A DNA stretch of 55,212 bases. Source: Myxococcaceae bacterium. Lineage in GTDB: Bacteria; Myxococcota; Myxococcia; Myxococcales; Myxococcaceae. The translations under genes and the position numbers were made by a program. This document shows positions 25,319 through 34,683 of the stretch, piece after piece; the stretch's first letter is position 1, and each line of letters starts with the position of its first letter. The stretch spans positions 1 to 55,212 of the forward strand of contig JAFGNZ010000111.1 of the NCBI GenBank assembly GCA_016926755.1, in the 5' to 3' direction. The notes beneath the pieces are model-generated. The model was not told the DNA's origin. It did no database searches and worked only from the letters and a program-made list of their open reading frames with translations.

Positions 25319-26814
25319 ACCTCTGCCTTGCCCTCGCGACCGCGGCCCTGCTCGCCGCTGAGCCCTCCAACCTCCCGCCCAACCACCCGCCGATCCCGAA
25401 GGGGACCGAGGCCTCGCCTGCCCGCCCCTCCGGCGCGGGAGTGCTGCCCGAGGGGCACCCGCCCATGCCCGCCGGGGGACAGCCCGCGCAGGGCGTGCTG
25501 CCCGAGGGGCACCCGCCTCTGTCTGGGGGGGGAAAGCCCTCGGCCGCCGCGCCAGGGGTTCTCCCCGAGGGCCACCCGCCCATGTCCGGGACGGGACAGG
25601 CGCCCCCCAGCGCCGAGGAGCTGCTCAAGCAGCTCGACGAGGCGGAGGGGCTGCGCACGCGGGAGAAGACGTTCGAGATCGCCGCCTCGCTGGGCAAGCT
25701 CTACTACTCGAACGGCCGGCCGTCGGAGGCGATGATGTACTTCCTCCAGGCGGAGCAGAAGGCGGTGGCGACGCGGGCGCTGTACCTGGAGCAGCGCAAG
25801 AAGCTGGGGAAGAAGCCCGTGCCGAGCGCCGAGGAGGCCGGCTGCGGCTTCACTCCGCAGACCTCCGTGGAGGCGATGGCGAAGGCGGCCGAGGAGCGCG
25901 CGAAGAAGGGTGACACCGCGGGCGCGGCGGCCTGCGCGCGGGCGGCGCTGGCCCCGGTGCTGGAGGTGGAGGTGCTGCGGGGCCACTCCTTCTATCTCAC
26001 GAATGACAAGGCCAACGCGCTGGCGGTGTACGAGCGGGTGCTGGAGGTGGCGCCCTCGAATGAGGAGGCGCTCTTCTCGCGCTCGGCGCTGCTGTACGAG
26101 ACGAAGGGCGAGGACATGAAGGCGCTGCAGGCGGCGCATGATGGCTTCGAGGCCTTCCTGGCGGCCTACCCGGACTCGCCCCGCGCGACGCTGGCGAAGC
26201 ACCTCAGCCAGTACGCCCAGGAGGCGGCGAAGGCGGGCGGCCGGGAGAAGTGGAAGAAGTCGCGCGAGGAGGATCGGCGCATCCGCCTGTCCCAGCAGGC
26301 CGCGGCGACGGGCCCCATGGCGGGCTCGGGGCCCATGGCGGGCTCGGGGCCCATGGCCGGGGCGACGGGCCCCGCGGCGGGCAAGACGGGCGCGCCAGGG
26401 GCGGACGCGCCTCCCGCGCTGACGCAGGAGATGGTGGACGCCATCCAGAACACCGAGCGCACGCCGGAGCTGGAGGCGGGCCTGGCCAAGCTGGTGGAGG
26501 AGGGCGAGGAGCACCTGGCGCGGGGCCGCTACGACGAGGCGCTGGGGGTGTACCGGCGCGTGGTGCCCTTCCAGCCGGACAATGGGCGCGCGAAGGCGGG
26601 CATGGCGTGGGCGCTGGTGGGGCTGCAGCGGCCCATGGCGGACCGCATCTGGGGCGTGGCGGTGGGCTCGGACCCGGGCGCGGTGGAGAAGCTGGGCGAC
26701 ATGCTGATGGCCAAGGGCGACGCGAAGGGCGCCAAGGCGCTCTGGGCGAAGCTGCTGCAGTCCGTGCCGAACCTCCCGAACAAGGCGGCCCTGCAGGCCA
26801 AGGCGGATCAGTAG
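25315..26814 (+). CDS. TPR-like secreted protein with His-Pro repeat N-terminus
   Basis: 499 residues, ATG overlapping the folK stop. A short signal peptide (MNLCLALATAALLAAEP) leads into four copies of a (V)LPEGHPPM/L-type unit, residues about 20-100 (NLPPNHPPIPKG, VLPEGHPPMPAGG, VLPEGHPPLSGGG, VLPEGHPPMSGTG). TPR-like helical pairs follow (about 105-330), then a GPMAGSGPMAGSGPMAG low-complexity hinge and a final TPR-like pair. The His-rich repeats could bind metal or haem, or be a flexible spacer; neither can be read out. Probably periplasmic. Last gene of the lysA-folK run. Confidence 0.8.
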   Translation: MNLCLALATAALLAAEPSNLPPNHPPIPKGTEASPARPSGAGVLPEGHPPMPAGGQPAQGVLPEGHPPLSGGGKPSAAAPGVLPEGHPPMSGTGQAPPSAEELLKQLDEAEGLRTREKTFEIAASLGKLYYSNGRPSEAMMYFLQAEQKAVATRALYLEQRKKLGKKPVPSAEEAGCGFTPQTSVEAMAKAAEERAKKGDTAGAAACARAALAPVLEVEVLRGHSFYLTNDKANALAVYERVLEVAPSNEEALFSRSALLYETKGEDMKALQAAHDGFEAFLAAYPDSPRATLAKHLSQYAQEAAKAGGREKWKKSREEDRRIRLSQQAAATGPMAGSGPMAGSGPMAGATGPAAGKTGAPGADAPPALTQEMVDAIQNTERTPELEAGLAKLVEEGEEHLARGRYDEALGVYRRVVPFQPDNGRAKAGMAWALVGLQRPMADRIWGVAVGSDPGAVEKLGDMLMAKGDAKGAKALWAKLLQSVPNLPNKAALQAKADQ

Positions 26815-26831
26815 TCCCCTGCCTCCGCTGG

Positions 26832-26852
26832 AGCCCGGCGCCGGGCCGGGCT
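26832..26852. terminator. Hairpin between convergent TPR gene and small ORF
   Basis: AGCCCGGC pairs with GCCGGGCT, eight perfect GC-rich pairs around a five-base loop, in the 45-base space between two stop codons. No U-tract. Possible bidirectional terminator. Confidence 0.45.
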
Positions 26853-26859
26853 GTCGTGC

Positions 26860-27093
26860 CTACCCCGCGAGCCGCAGGTCCGGCGGCGCCAGGCGGCTGG
26901 CCACGAGCTCCAGGGCGACGTGGGCGCCCAGCAGCACGACGGCATCCGCCTCGGCTTCGCGGTAGGCCTGCTTGGCGGAGTGGAGCACCGTCCGGGATTC
27001 GAGACTCCCGTCCAGCTCCGCGTACGCCTTGAGCACTGCAACCTCCGCCTCTTCCAGGCGCTGAGCCAGCGCCACGCTCTTCAGAGTGTCCAT
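26860..27093 (-). CDS. Small hypothetical protein
   Basis: 77 residues, charged and probably all-helical (ALAQRLEEAEVAVLKAYAEL, then an Ala/Leu-rich second helix ending PPDLRLAG). No signal peptide, Cys or known motif. No clear Shine-Dalgarno sequence. Lies downstream of the sugar-phosphate isomerase on opposite orientation to the TPR gene. Composition suggests it is translated, but function unknown. Confidence 0.55.
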   Translation of the reverse strand: MDTLKSVALAQRLEEAEVAVLKAYAELDGSLESRTVLHSAKQAYREAEADAVVLLGAHVALELVASRLAPPDLRLAG

Positions 27094-27164
27094 GGAGGAC
27101 GGAAGGTGCAGCCGGCGTGCCGAGGCCAGGCGCGCCGCGCGTTCTCAGTTTCGGAGAGGGCGAG

Positions 27165-28223
27165 TCACAGGAAGCGCGCGGCGAGCAGATCCTGCACGTC
27201 CAGCAGGCCCACGGCGCGGCCCTCGGCGTCCACCACGGGGAGCTGGTCCACGCGGGCCTCGCGCATCTGCGCCGCGGCGGTGAGCACCAGCGTCTCCGGG
27301 CTGACGCACTTGGGCCTGCGGCCCATCACGTCGCGGAGGGGGAGGGTGAAGTCCGTGCGGCCCTGCTCCACGAGCCGGCGCAGATCTCCGTCCGTGAAGA
27401 TGCCCACCAGCCGCCCGGAGCGGTCCACCACGTTGGTGGCGCCCGGCCGGCCGGGCGTCTGGGTCATCACCCCCACGGCCTCGGAGAGCTTCGCGGTGTC
27501 CCGCACCACCGGGTTGGCGGGGCCGGTGCGCATCACCTCGAAGACGCGCTGCACGGAGCGGCCGATCCTCCCTCCCGGGTGCAGCAGCGCGTACTCCTCG
27601 GTGCCGAAGGTGCGCGAGCGCAGCAGCGTCATCGCCAGCGCATCGCCCACGGCGTGCAGGGCGGCGGTGGAGGCGGTGGGCACCAGGCCCATGGGGCACG
27701 CCTCCTCGATCCGGCCGATGTCCAGCACCACGTCCGCGCCCCGGGCCAGCGGGCTCTCCGGCTCGCCGGTGAGGGCGATGAGGGGCGTGCCCAGGCGGCG
27801 GAACGAGGGCAGCAGCCGCAGCAGCTCCTCGGTGGCGCCGCTGTTGGAGAGGGCGAGGATGACGTCCCCGCGGCCCACGCGCCCCAGATCGCCATGGACG
27901 GCCTCGGCGGGGTGGAGGAAGACGGAGCGGATGCCGGTGGAGGCCAGCGTGGCCGAGAGCTTCTGGCCGATGAGGCCCGCCTTGCCCATGCCGGTGACGA
28001 CGGCCTGGCCCTGGCACTCGCGCAGCAGGCCGAGCGCGCGCAGAAAGGACTCCCCCAGCCGGACGCCGAGGATGGCGTGGGCCTCGGCCTCGAGCACGCC
28101 TCGGGCGTAGGCGAGGGTGGCCTCGGCCTCTTCGAGGCGAGGGGGCAGGCGGGCGGTGGCATCCCTGCCGGGGAGGGCGCGGAGGCGAGGCTTCTTGGCG
28201 GTGGAGCGAGGGGCGCGGGCCAT
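27165..28223 (-). CDS. KpsF/GutQ family arabinose-5-phosphate isomerase
   Basis: 352 residues from ATG 28223, with a basic 30-residue lead. A SIS domain comes first ([52 protein letters not shown]), followed by [20 protein letters not shown], and then two CBS domains ending with [23 protein letters not shown]. The family interconverts ribulose-5-P and arabinose-5-P for Kdo, the sugar that starts the LPS core. Divergent from the aldolase gene at 28366, which also acts on sugar phosphates. Confidence 0.92.
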   Translation of the reverse strand: MARAPRSTAKKPRLRALPGRDATARLPPRLEEAEATLAYARGVLEAEAHAILGVRLGESFLRALGLLRECQGQAVVTGMGKAGLIGQKLSATLASTGIRSVFLHPAEAVHGDLGRVGRGDVILALSNSGATEELLRLLPSFRRLGTPLIALTGEPESPLARGADVVLDIGRIEEACPMGLVPTASTAALHAVGDALAMTLLRSRTFGTEEYALLHPGGRIGRSVQRVFEVMRTGPANPVVRDTAKLSEAVGVMTQTPGRPGATNVVDRSGRLVGIFTDGDLRRLVEQGRTDFTLPLRDVMGRRPKCVSPETLVLTAAAQMREARVDQLPVVDAEGRAVGLLDVQDLLAARFL

Positions 28224-28365
28224 GGATCGCCGCTCTTCTACCCCTGGGCTGGCCGGGGCCGCTACCCTTGACGAGGTGTGGGGCATCGGTTACGCGCTCG
28301 CACGTCCGGCCCTCGGGCTGGAACGTTTACCCTGTACTCGCAGGTTTTCCCAAAAAGGGGATGAG

Positions 28366-29013
28366 ATGAAGTTCTTCATCGACACCGCGGACGTTGGCGA
28401 GATCCGCAAGGCATACGAGATGGGCTGTGTGGATGGCGTCACCACCAACCCGTCGCTCCTGGCGAAGGTGGGCCGAGGCCTCGAGGAGACCATTCGGGAG
28501 ATCTGCTCCATCGTGGACGGGCCGGTGAGCGCCGAGTGCGTCTCGCTGGAGGCGCCGGAGCTCATCAAGGAGGCGCGCACGCTGGCGAAGATCCACGACA
28601 ACGTGGTGGTGAAGATCCCCATGGGCGTGGAGGGGATGAAGGCGGTGAAGGCGCTCACGGCGGAGGGCATCCGCACCAACGTGACGCTGGTGTTCTCGGC
28701 CAACCAGGCGCTGCTGTGCGCGAAGGCGGGGGCGACGTATGTGTCGCCGTTCGTGGGCCGGCTGGACGACATCTCGGAGGATGGGATGGAGCTGATCTCC
28801 CACATCATCGAGATCTACGGGAACTACGACTTCAACACGCAGGTGCTGGTGGCCAGCGTGCGCAACCCGATCCACGTGCTGCAGGCGGCGCGCATGGGGG
28901 CGGACGTGGCCACGCTGCCCTTCAGCGTGATCAACCAGCTGGCGCAGCACCCGCTGACCGACATCGGCATCAAGAAGTTCCTGGCCGACTGGGAGAAGGT
29001 GCCCAAGAAGTAG
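28366..29013 (+). CDS. fsa: Transaldolase / fructose-6-phosphate aldolase family
   Basis: 215 residues, the short TAL/FSA class. Opening [20 protein letters not shown] and GVTTNPSLL, then [14 protein letters not shown] with the Schiff-base Lys, [29 protein letters not shown] and VLVASVRNP. Whether it acts as transaldolase or fructose-6-P aldolase depends on active-site details that are not safe to call here. AAGGGG precedes ATG 28366. Followed by a 10-bp-stem hairpin. Confidence 0.93.
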   Translation: MKFFIDTADVGEIRKAYEMGCVDGVTTNPSLLAKVGRGLEETIREICSIVDGPVSAECVSLEAPELIKEARTLAKIHDNVVVKIPMGVEGMKAVKALTAEGIRTNVTLVFSANQALLCAKAGATYVSPFVGRLDDISEDGMELISHIIEIYGNYDFNTQVLVASVRNPIHVLQAARMGADVATLPFSVINQLAQHPLTDIGIKKFLADWEKVPKK

Positions 29014-29026
29014 CCAGCAAAGAAGA

Positions 29027-29056
29027 GAGCCACCGCCCGGACAGGCGCGGTGGCTC
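29027..29056. terminator. Hairpin between convergent aldolase and Ig-like lipoprotein genes
   Basis: GAGCCACCGC pairs with GCGGTGGCTC, ten perfect pairs with a ten-base loop, between the stops at 29013 and 29081. On the minus strand it is followed by TCTTCTTT, a weak T-rich tail. Confidence 0.55.
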
Positions 29057-29080
29057 GAGTCTTCCAGGCTGCGGCTTCAG

Positions 29081-31447
29081 CTACTCGAACTCAGCGTTGA
29101 AGTTCTCACTCGTGGAGGACGAGAAGGAGTGGTTGGCTCGGATGGTGATGATGCCGGGAACCGGCGGCGGCACTCCTCCGTCTGGCAGTTTCTGTTGCTG
29201 CGTCGTGGCGCCCTCCAGGCGGATGGTTCCCGTATTGCCGCCTGGCAGGAAAGAGAACTCGTTGACACGAACGCAGCGGGTGAGGACAGGAGAGGTCCCC
29301 GAGTCGGGCGGAGAGTCCTTGCCTGTGTCGCAGTTGGGACCGAGTGCGATGCCGCCGTCAGCCAGGGTGGTGCCTTCCCGGGTCTGCTGGGCAATGGCGA
29401 AGCCGCCATAGGCGAAGGCGTTCGCGTCATTGGGCTGCAGCGTGGCCTTGCCCCGGGTCCCCGACTTCGACACCGTGAAGCCCGCTCCATCCGTGGACAT
29501 CCGGTTGAAGTAGGCGTCGGACCAGCGGAAGTTCACGTCGAGGAGGCCGTTCACGGGCAGGAGGTAGCCATTGGGGGGTTGCGGCGGGCTGAGGGTGAAG
29601 TCCTGGACCAGGGCCCCCGTGTAGACGAGGTGGATGGCTCTCCAGATCTGGGTGTCGTTGTCCCAGCAGCCATTGGGCCCGTCCCACTTGTTGTTTCTCG
29701 TGCGCTGGGCCGTCGGGTTCGCGCAGTCGATGCGCTCGGTGTCGATGAACTCCTCACCCGAATCCCAGATGCCGTTGTCGTTGCGGTCGACCAGCGGCTC
29801 ACCCAGGTCGACGAACCACTCGCCTGGATCCCATCGGCCGTTCAGCTGTCCCGCGGTGGGGCCGTTGCCCGAGCCGTCGGCGAACTCCTCCTCGCCGGCG
29901 ACGACCGCGATGATCGTCACCGCCATGTCACGAGGGTTGCGGGCGGCCGGGTCGCTCGCGCTTCCCTCGAACCGCTCGCCTGGCCAGGGTGCGACGGCGT
30001 ACGGGGGGAAGCTGCCCGCGGTGTTGAAGATGGTGGTGGCCAGGCCCGTGTCCGCGGCGGGATTGGGGCCGGTCTGGACCTTGGAGTCGACCGGGCTGTT
30101 GATGGAGCCGGCCTCCGGATACCACTGAACGGAGGTGGCCAGGCCCACCGGGTTGCCGAAGCGGTCCACGAGTTTGGCGGTGCACGTCGTGTTGAGGGAC
30201 CGAGGGGGCGGGGTGGCGTGCAGCGCTCCCAGGTTCTTCTTGGTGCAGTCCACCAGCAGGCCTTCGTCAGAGGGTTTGCCACCCACGATGGGCGTGCCCG
30301 AGTGGGAGGTGGACACCTCGGGCGTCGAGCCGATCGTGGCAGTGACGGTGGCCTTGACGATCACGAGGCCTACCTGGTCGCCGGAGCGCAGCGTGGCAGT
30401 GGCGAGGCCCTGGGCGTTCGTCACCGCGGTCGGCGTGACGGACGCACCGCCAGCTCCGGACGCGGTGAAGGTGACCTCGATATCGGGCACGGGCTGCTGG
30501 CTGGCGTTGATGACCTTGAAGGAGATGGGGGTGGTCGTCTCACGCCCGGAGCTCTCGATCCCGAGCAGCGCCTTGGCGGAGCCCGTAACGTAGGAGATGG
30601 AGGAGACCGCCGTGAAGTTGATCTCCTTCGTTCCGGTACCATCTTCATGTGTGGCGGTGATCACTGCCTTCCCCGGCCCCATGTTGGAGACGTAGAGCGA
30701 GACCTGGGCCTTACCAGAGGCGTCCGTGGTCGCCTGTGCGGTCGTGGTTCCCGCGGCGGGTGTAAACGAGCCGAGCGTGGTGTCGAACATGACCTGAACT
30801 CCCGAGACCGCCGCGCCGTCGGCGAGGCGGGTCACCGTGGCGGTGACGAGGGTCTGATCACCGGTATTGGCCACCAGCAGGGGCTTGCTCGTCTCCACGA
30901 CAACCTTGAACGTGGCCGTTCCTCCATCTGGCAGGCCGCCGTCGGCGCCGCCGCCAGAGCCGCCATCAGCGCCGCCATCAGCGCCGCCATCCTTGCCGCC
31001 ATTCGTGCCACCATCGGAGCCACCGTCGGAGCCGCCGTCGGAGGCAGGGGGGCTCGAGCTGACTGCCACCGTGGTGCTCGCGGTCGTGGAGTTCCACGTG
31101 CCGTCGATGCGCACGTTGCCCGCACACTTCGGGTCCACGAGCTTGTTGCAGGTGAAGCTCGTGGGCGCCTTCCCGTTGGCAAGCGTCAGCGTCTCTTCCG
31201 CGGCGTTGTTGCCGAGCGCTCCCGCAGTCGCCTTCAGGGTGACGGTGCCCGTACCTGCCGTGCCATCGGCGTTGGTGGCGGTGACAGAGATCTGGGAGGA
31301 CTGGCCCTGATCATAGAGCTGCCGCGGGGTGGCCGTGATGAGGAGCTCGGGCTCCTCCTCCTCCGGCTTCTCGCCTCCGCCGCATGCGGCGACGATTCCC
31401 AGGGCCACAACCAGGGCGGCACCCAGGCGCCAAATCGGACGTTGCAT
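29081..31447 (-). CDS. Large Ig-like (Big) domain lipoprotein with Ca-loop segment
   Basis: 788 residues. Signal peptide ends in VAACGGG (lipobox). At least three bacterial Ig-like repeats carry the invasin/intimin-type pattern VTLKATAG and T..ATV..NAQGLATATL (roughly residues 35-400). A DGG-rich linker (about 135-170, repeats of DGGSDGG/ADGG) separates the first from the rest. In the second half, segments such as DRNDNGIWDSGEEFID resemble calcium-binding DxNxDGxxDxGE loops of dockerin/thrombospondin type. Expected on the cell surface. Divergent from the acyl-CoA dehydrogenase. Confidence 0.85.
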   Translation of the reverse strand: MQRPIWRLGAALVVALGIVAACGGGEKPEEEEPELLITATPRQLYDQGQSSQISVTATNADGTAGTGTVTLKATAGALGNNAAEETLTLANGKAPTSFTCNKLVDPKCAGNVRIDGTWNSTTASTTVAVSSSPPASDGGSDGGSDGGTNGGKDGGADGGADGGSGGGADGGLPDGGTATFKVVVETSKPLLVANTGDQTLVTATVTRLADGAAVSGVQVMFDTTLGSFTPAAGTTTAQATTDASGKAQVSLYVSNMGPGKAVITATHEDGTGTKEINFTAVSSISYVTGSAKALLGIESSGRETTTPISFKVINASQQPVPDIEVTFTASGAGGASVTPTAVTNAQGLATATLRSGDQVGLVIVKATVTATIGSTPEVSTSHSGTPIVGGKPSDEGLLVDCTKKNLGALHATPPPRSLNTTCTAKLVDRFGNPVGLATSVQWYPEAGSINSPVDSKVQTGPNPAADTGLATTIFNTAGSFPPYAVAPWPGERFEGSASDPAARNPRDMAVTIIAVVAGEEEFADGSGNGPTAGQLNGRWDPGEWFVDLGEPLVDRNDNGIWDSGEEFIDTERIDCANPTAQRTRNNKWDGPNGCWDNDTQIWRAIHLVYTGALVQDFTLSPPQPPNGYLLPVNGLLDVNFRWSDAYFNRMSTDGAGFTVSKSGTRGKATLQPNDANAFAYGGFAIAQQTREGTTLADGGIALGPNCDTGKDSPPDSGTSPVLTRCVRVNEFSFLPGGNTGTIRLEGATTQQQKLPDGGVPPPVPGIITIRANHSFSSSTSENFNAEFE

Positions 31448-31491
31448 AAATTCTGGACTCCTGATGAAGAGTTTGGTTCGGCAGTATTTCC

Positions 31492-31508
31492 ACGGAGGCG
31501 CCCTCCGT
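31492..31508. promoter_or_regulatory. Inverted repeat in divergent promoter region, operator candidate
   Basis: ACGGAGG-CGC-CCTCCGT is a perfect 7-bp-arm inverted repeat. It lies midway in the 104-base gap between the divergent Ig-like lipoprotein (start 31447) and acyl-CoA dehydrogenase (start 31552), about 44 bases from each start. A fatty-acid regulator site is one possible reading; this is inference. Confidence 0.35.
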
Positions 31509-31551
31509 CAAAGCGGCGACACTCCGTTTTCTCTCGCCTGCCGAGGAACGC

Positions 31552-32688
31552 ATGGACTTCCAGCTTTCGGACTCTCAACGCGCGCTCCAGGAGACCGCCC
31601 GCAAATTTGCCCGGGAGGCCATCCGCCCCAAGGCCCCCCACTATGACGAGACAGCCGAGTTCCCGCGGGATCTCATGTCCACCGCGTACGAACTGGGCTT
31701 CATGAACCAGGGAATCCCCGCCGAGTACGGCGGCTCGGGGCTGTCCCACCTGGAGCAGGTGCTCGTCTGCGAGGAGCTGGCCTGGGGCTGCGCGGGCGTC
31801 ACCACCTCCATCTTCGCCAATGATCTGGCCAACCTGCCCATCCTCCTGTTCGGCACCGAGGAGCAGAAGCAGCGGCTGCTCAAGCCCTTCGGCGAGCGGA
31901 TGAGGCTGTCCTGCTTCTGTCTCACGGAGCCGAGCGCCGGCTCGGATGTGGCCAACCTGGGCAGCACCGCGCGGCGGGACGGAGACCACTACATCCTCAA
32001 CGGCTCCAAGTGCTTCATCAGCAACGGCGGCTACGCGGACCAGTTCACCGTCTTCGCCACGGTGGACAAGGGCCGGCGCCACAAGGGCATCACCTGCTTC
32101 GTGGTGGAGGGCAAGCCGCCCGGGCTCACCGTGGGCAAGCACGAGAACAAGATGGGGCAGCGCGCCAGCAACACCGTCTCCCTCACCTTCGAGGACGTGC
32201 GCGTGCCGGTGGCCAACCGCATCGGCGAGGAGGGCCAGGGCTTCCCCATCGCCATGGAGACGCTGGACCACAGCCGCCCCGTCACCGCCAGCTTCTCCCT
32301 GGGCATCGCCCGCGCCGCCCTGGAGCACAGCCTGGAGTACAGCGCCCAGCGCCAGACGTTCGGCAAGCCCATCCGCGAGCACCAGGGCCTGCAGTTCATG
32401 CTGGCGGACATGGCCATGAACGTCCAGGCCGCGCGCCTGCTCACCTGGCAGAGCGCGTGGATGCTGGACAACGGCCAGAAGAACACCCTGATCTCCAGCT
32501 ACGCCAAGTGCTTCGCCGCGGACATGGCCATGAAGGTCACCACGGATGCCGTCCAGGTGTACGGCGGCTACGGCTACATGAAGGACTACCCCGTGGAGAA
32601 GCTGATGCGCGACGCCAAGCTCATCCAGGTCTACGAGGGCACCAGCCAGGTCCAGCGCATCGTCATCGCCAAGGAACTGTTCAAGTAG
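31552..32688 (+). CDS. Acyl-CoA dehydrogenase
   Basis: 378 residues, standard length. FAD enzyme that introduces a double bond into acyl-CoA. Visible: CFCLTEPSAGSDVANLG and KCFISNGGYAD (FAD/acyl site), RQTFGKPIREHQGLQFMLADM, QVYGGYGYMKDYPVEKLMRDAK, and the catalytic Glu in IQVYEGTSQVQRIVIA at the C-terminus, the position used by short- and medium-chain enzymes. Its electrons go to ETF, whose genes etfBA follow on the same strand after a stem-loop. Confidence 0.96.
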   Translation: MDFQLSDSQRALQETARKFAREAIRPKAPHYDETAEFPRDLMSTAYELGFMNQGIPAEYGGSGLSHLEQVLVCEELAWGCAGVTTSIFANDLANLPILLFGTEEQKQRLLKPFGERMRLSCFCLTEPSAGSDVANLGSTARRDGDHYILNGSKCFISNGGYADQFTVFATVDKGRRHKGITCFVVEGKPPGLTVGKHENKMGQRASNTVSLTFEDVRVPVANRIGEEGQGFPIAMETLDHSRPVTASFSLGIARAALEHSLEYSAQRQTFGKPIREHQGLQFMLADMAMNVQAARLLTWQSAWMLDNGQKNTLISSYAKCFAADMAMKVTTDAVQVYGGYGYMKDYPVEKLMRDAKLIQVYEGTSQVQRIVIAKELFK

Positions 32689-32702
32689 AAAAGTAAATCT
32701 TC

Positions 32703-32745
32703 GGCATCTGTCGGATTCCCGTTGCCGGGGCGGGAGTCGGATGCC
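32703..32745 (+). other. Long intercistronic stem-loop between acyl-CoA dehydrogenase and etfB
   Basis: GGCATC (32703-32708) pairs with GATGCC (32740-32745), and GATTCCCG pairs with CGGGAGTC inside it with one G-U pair. The distal end is not followed by a U-tract (TATTACTCC). It could be a partial terminator or an mRNA processing/stability element that sets unequal expression of the dehydrogenase and ETF. Confidence 0.5.
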
Positions 32746-32808
32746 TATTACTCCAGCCCGTTCGCGCGGTGCGTCAACACCCCCGCGCGCCCAAGGAGAA
32801 GGACCGCC

Positions 32809-33606
32809 GTGAAGATCCTCGTGACCGCCAAGCGCGTGGAAGACCCTGAGTCCAAGATCAAGGTGAAGCCGGACGGCTCGGGCATCGTTCAGGAGGGGCT
32901 GAAGTACAAGATCAACCCCTTTGACGAGATCGGCGTGGAGGAAGGGCTGCGCCTGGCCGCCAAGCACGGCGGCGAGGTGGTGGTGGTGTCCATCGGCGGC
33001 AAGGAGGTGCAGGAGCAACTCCGGCACGCGCTGGCCATGGGCGCCCACCGCGCGGTGTGGGTGAACCACACCGGGACGCTGGATCAGCTGGCCCTGGCCG
33101 GGCTGCTCCAGAAGGTGGCGGAGAAGGAGAAGCCGGACATGGTCATCCTGGGCAAGCAGTCCATTGATGACGACCAGAACCAGGTGGGCCAGTACCTGGC
33201 CGAGTTCCTGGGCTGGAGCCAGGCCACGTTCGCCTCCAAGGTGGAGTCGCTGGAGAGCGAGCAGGAGAAGAACAAGGTGCCCGCGCTGCAGGTGGGCGCG
33301 GACGGGAAGACGGTGCGCGTGGTGCGCGAGGTGGACAACGGGCTGGCCACGCTGGAGTGCGCCCTGCCGGCCGTCGTCACCACGGACCTGCGCCTGAACC
33401 TGCCGCGCTACGCCAGCCTGCCCGGCATCATGAAGGCCAAGAGCAAGCCCATCGAGGAGCTGACGCCCGAGAAGCTGGGCGTGGACGTCACTCCGAAGAT
33501 CCAGGTGCTGAAGATGTCCTCGCCGCCGCCGCGCAAGGCCGGCATCAAGGTGCCGGACGTGGCCACGCTGGTGGACAAGCTGCGCAACGAGGCGAAGGCC
33601 GTCTAG
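32809..33606 (+). CDS. etfB: Electron transfer flavoprotein beta subunit
   Basis: 265 residues from GTG 32809, with AAGGAGAAGGA upstream. Typical start [70 protein letters not shown] (AMP binding) and [26 protein letters not shown] with the recognition loop. Partners with EtfA to carry electrons from acyl-CoA dehydrogenases to the quinone pool. Confidence 0.97.
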   Translation: MKILVTAKRVEDPESKIKVKPDGSGIVQEGLKYKINPFDEIGVEEGLRLAAKHGGEVVVVSIGGKEVQEQLRHALAMGAHRAVWVNHTGTLDQLALAGLLQKVAEKEKPDMVILGKQSIDDDQNQVGQYLAEFLGWSQATFASKVESLESEQEKNKVPALQVGADGKTVRVVREVDNGLATLECALPAVVTTDLRLNLPRYASLPGIMKAKSKPIEELTPEKLGVDVTPKIQVLKMSSPPPRKAGIKVPDVATLVDKLRNEAKAV

Positions 33607-33645
33607 GCCCGCCCCTTCAACCGCTTCGAGAGACTGGAGTCCAAG

Positions 33646-34614
33646 ATGCCGATCGTTCTCATCGTCGCCGAGCAGCAGCCGGATGGGCACCTGCGCAAGG
33701 CCACCCTCAACGCCATCTCCGCGGGCCGCACGCTGGCGGAGAAGGCGGGCGCGGAGCTGCACCTGGCGCTGCTGTCCAAGGATCCCTCCAAGCTGGCCGA
33801 GGAGCTCAAGGTCCAGGGCGTCAAGGCGGTGCACACCGCCGCCGCGCCGGAGCTCGAGCACTACCTGGCCGAGGTGTACGCGCCCGTCATCGCCGGCCTG
33901 GTGCAGGAGCTGAAGGCCGATTACGTGGGCATGGCCTCCACCGCCATGGGCAAGGACCTGATGCCCCGCGTGGCCGCGCGCCTCAAGGCCGCCATGGCCA
34001 CGGACGTGATGGCCTTCAACGGCAGCGGGGCGGACATCTCCTTCACCCGGCCCATGTGGGCGGGCAACGTCTTCGCCGAGGTGAAGCTCACCACGCCGGT
34101 GAAGGTGTTCAGCGCGCGCGCCACCGAGTTCCCCGCCTCCACGGGCGGCCAGCCCGCGGGCGAGGTGAAGGCCTTCACCCCGAAGCTCGAGGCCTCCAAG
34201 ACGAAGTTCGTGGACTTCAAGGAGGTGAAGAGCGCTCGGCCGGAGCTGACCGAGGCGCGCGTGGTCGTCTCCGGCGGCCGCGGCACCAAGGGCGACTTCA
34301 AGGAGATCGAGGCGCTGGCCGACGAGCTGGGCGCCGCGGTGGGCGCCTCGCGCGCGGTGTGCGACGCGGGCTGGGTGCCGAACGACTTGCAGGTGGGCCA
34401 GACGGGCAAGGTGGTGGCCCCGCAGCTCTACATCGCCGCGGGCATCAGCGGCGCCATCCAGCACCTGGCCGGCATGAAGAGCTCGAAGACGATCGTCGCC
34501 ATCAACAAGGATCCCGAGGCCCCCATCTTCCAGGTGGCGGACTACGGCCTGGTGGCGGATCTCTTCAAGGTGCTGCCCGAGCTGCGGGAGGCCCTCCACA
34601 AGCTGAAGGAGTAG
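33646..34614 (+). CDS. etfA: Electron transfer flavoprotein alpha subunit
   Basis: 322 residues. N-terminal alpha/beta domain, then the FAD-binding C-terminal block: [90 protein letters not shown]. It binds the FAD of the ETF dimer. 39 bases after etfB, same transcript. Followed by a strong two-part hairpin. Confidence 0.97.
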   Translation: MPIVLIVAEQQPDGHLRKATLNAISAGRTLAEKAGAELHLALLSKDPSKLAEELKVQGVKAVHTAAAPELEHYLAEVYAPVIAGLVQELKADYVGMASTAMGKDLMPRVAARLKAAMATDVMAFNGSGADISFTRPMWAGNVFAEVKLTTPVKVFSARATEFPASTGGQPAGEVKAFTPKLEASKTKFVDFKEVKSARPELTEARVVVSGGRGTKGDFKEIEALADELGAAVGASRAVCDAGWVPNDLQVGQTGKVVAPQLYIAAGISGAIQHLAGMKSSKTIVAINKDPEAPIFQVADYGLVADLFKVLPELREALHKLKE

Positions 34615-34635
34615 GGCCCTCGGCCCGGACGCGCG

Positions 34636-34671
34636 GAGGGGCGGTGGCGAGTGATGCTCGCGCCGCCCCTC
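34636..34671. terminator. Strong two-part hairpin between convergent etfA and membrane protein genes
   Basis: GAGGGGCGG pairs with CCGCCCCTC (nine pairs) and, inside, GCGAG pairs with CTCGC. It fills the 69 bases between two facing stop codons. No U-tract on either side. Confidence 0.55.
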
Positions 34672-34683
34672 TGGCGTTGCGGG

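Noticed and set aside
31234-34599. Minus-strand open frame of 1121 codons across acyl-CoA dehydrogenase and etfBA
   Set aside because: Covers three confidently identified plus-strand genes and the gaps between them; the translation is His/Leu/Arg-rich shadow sequence.
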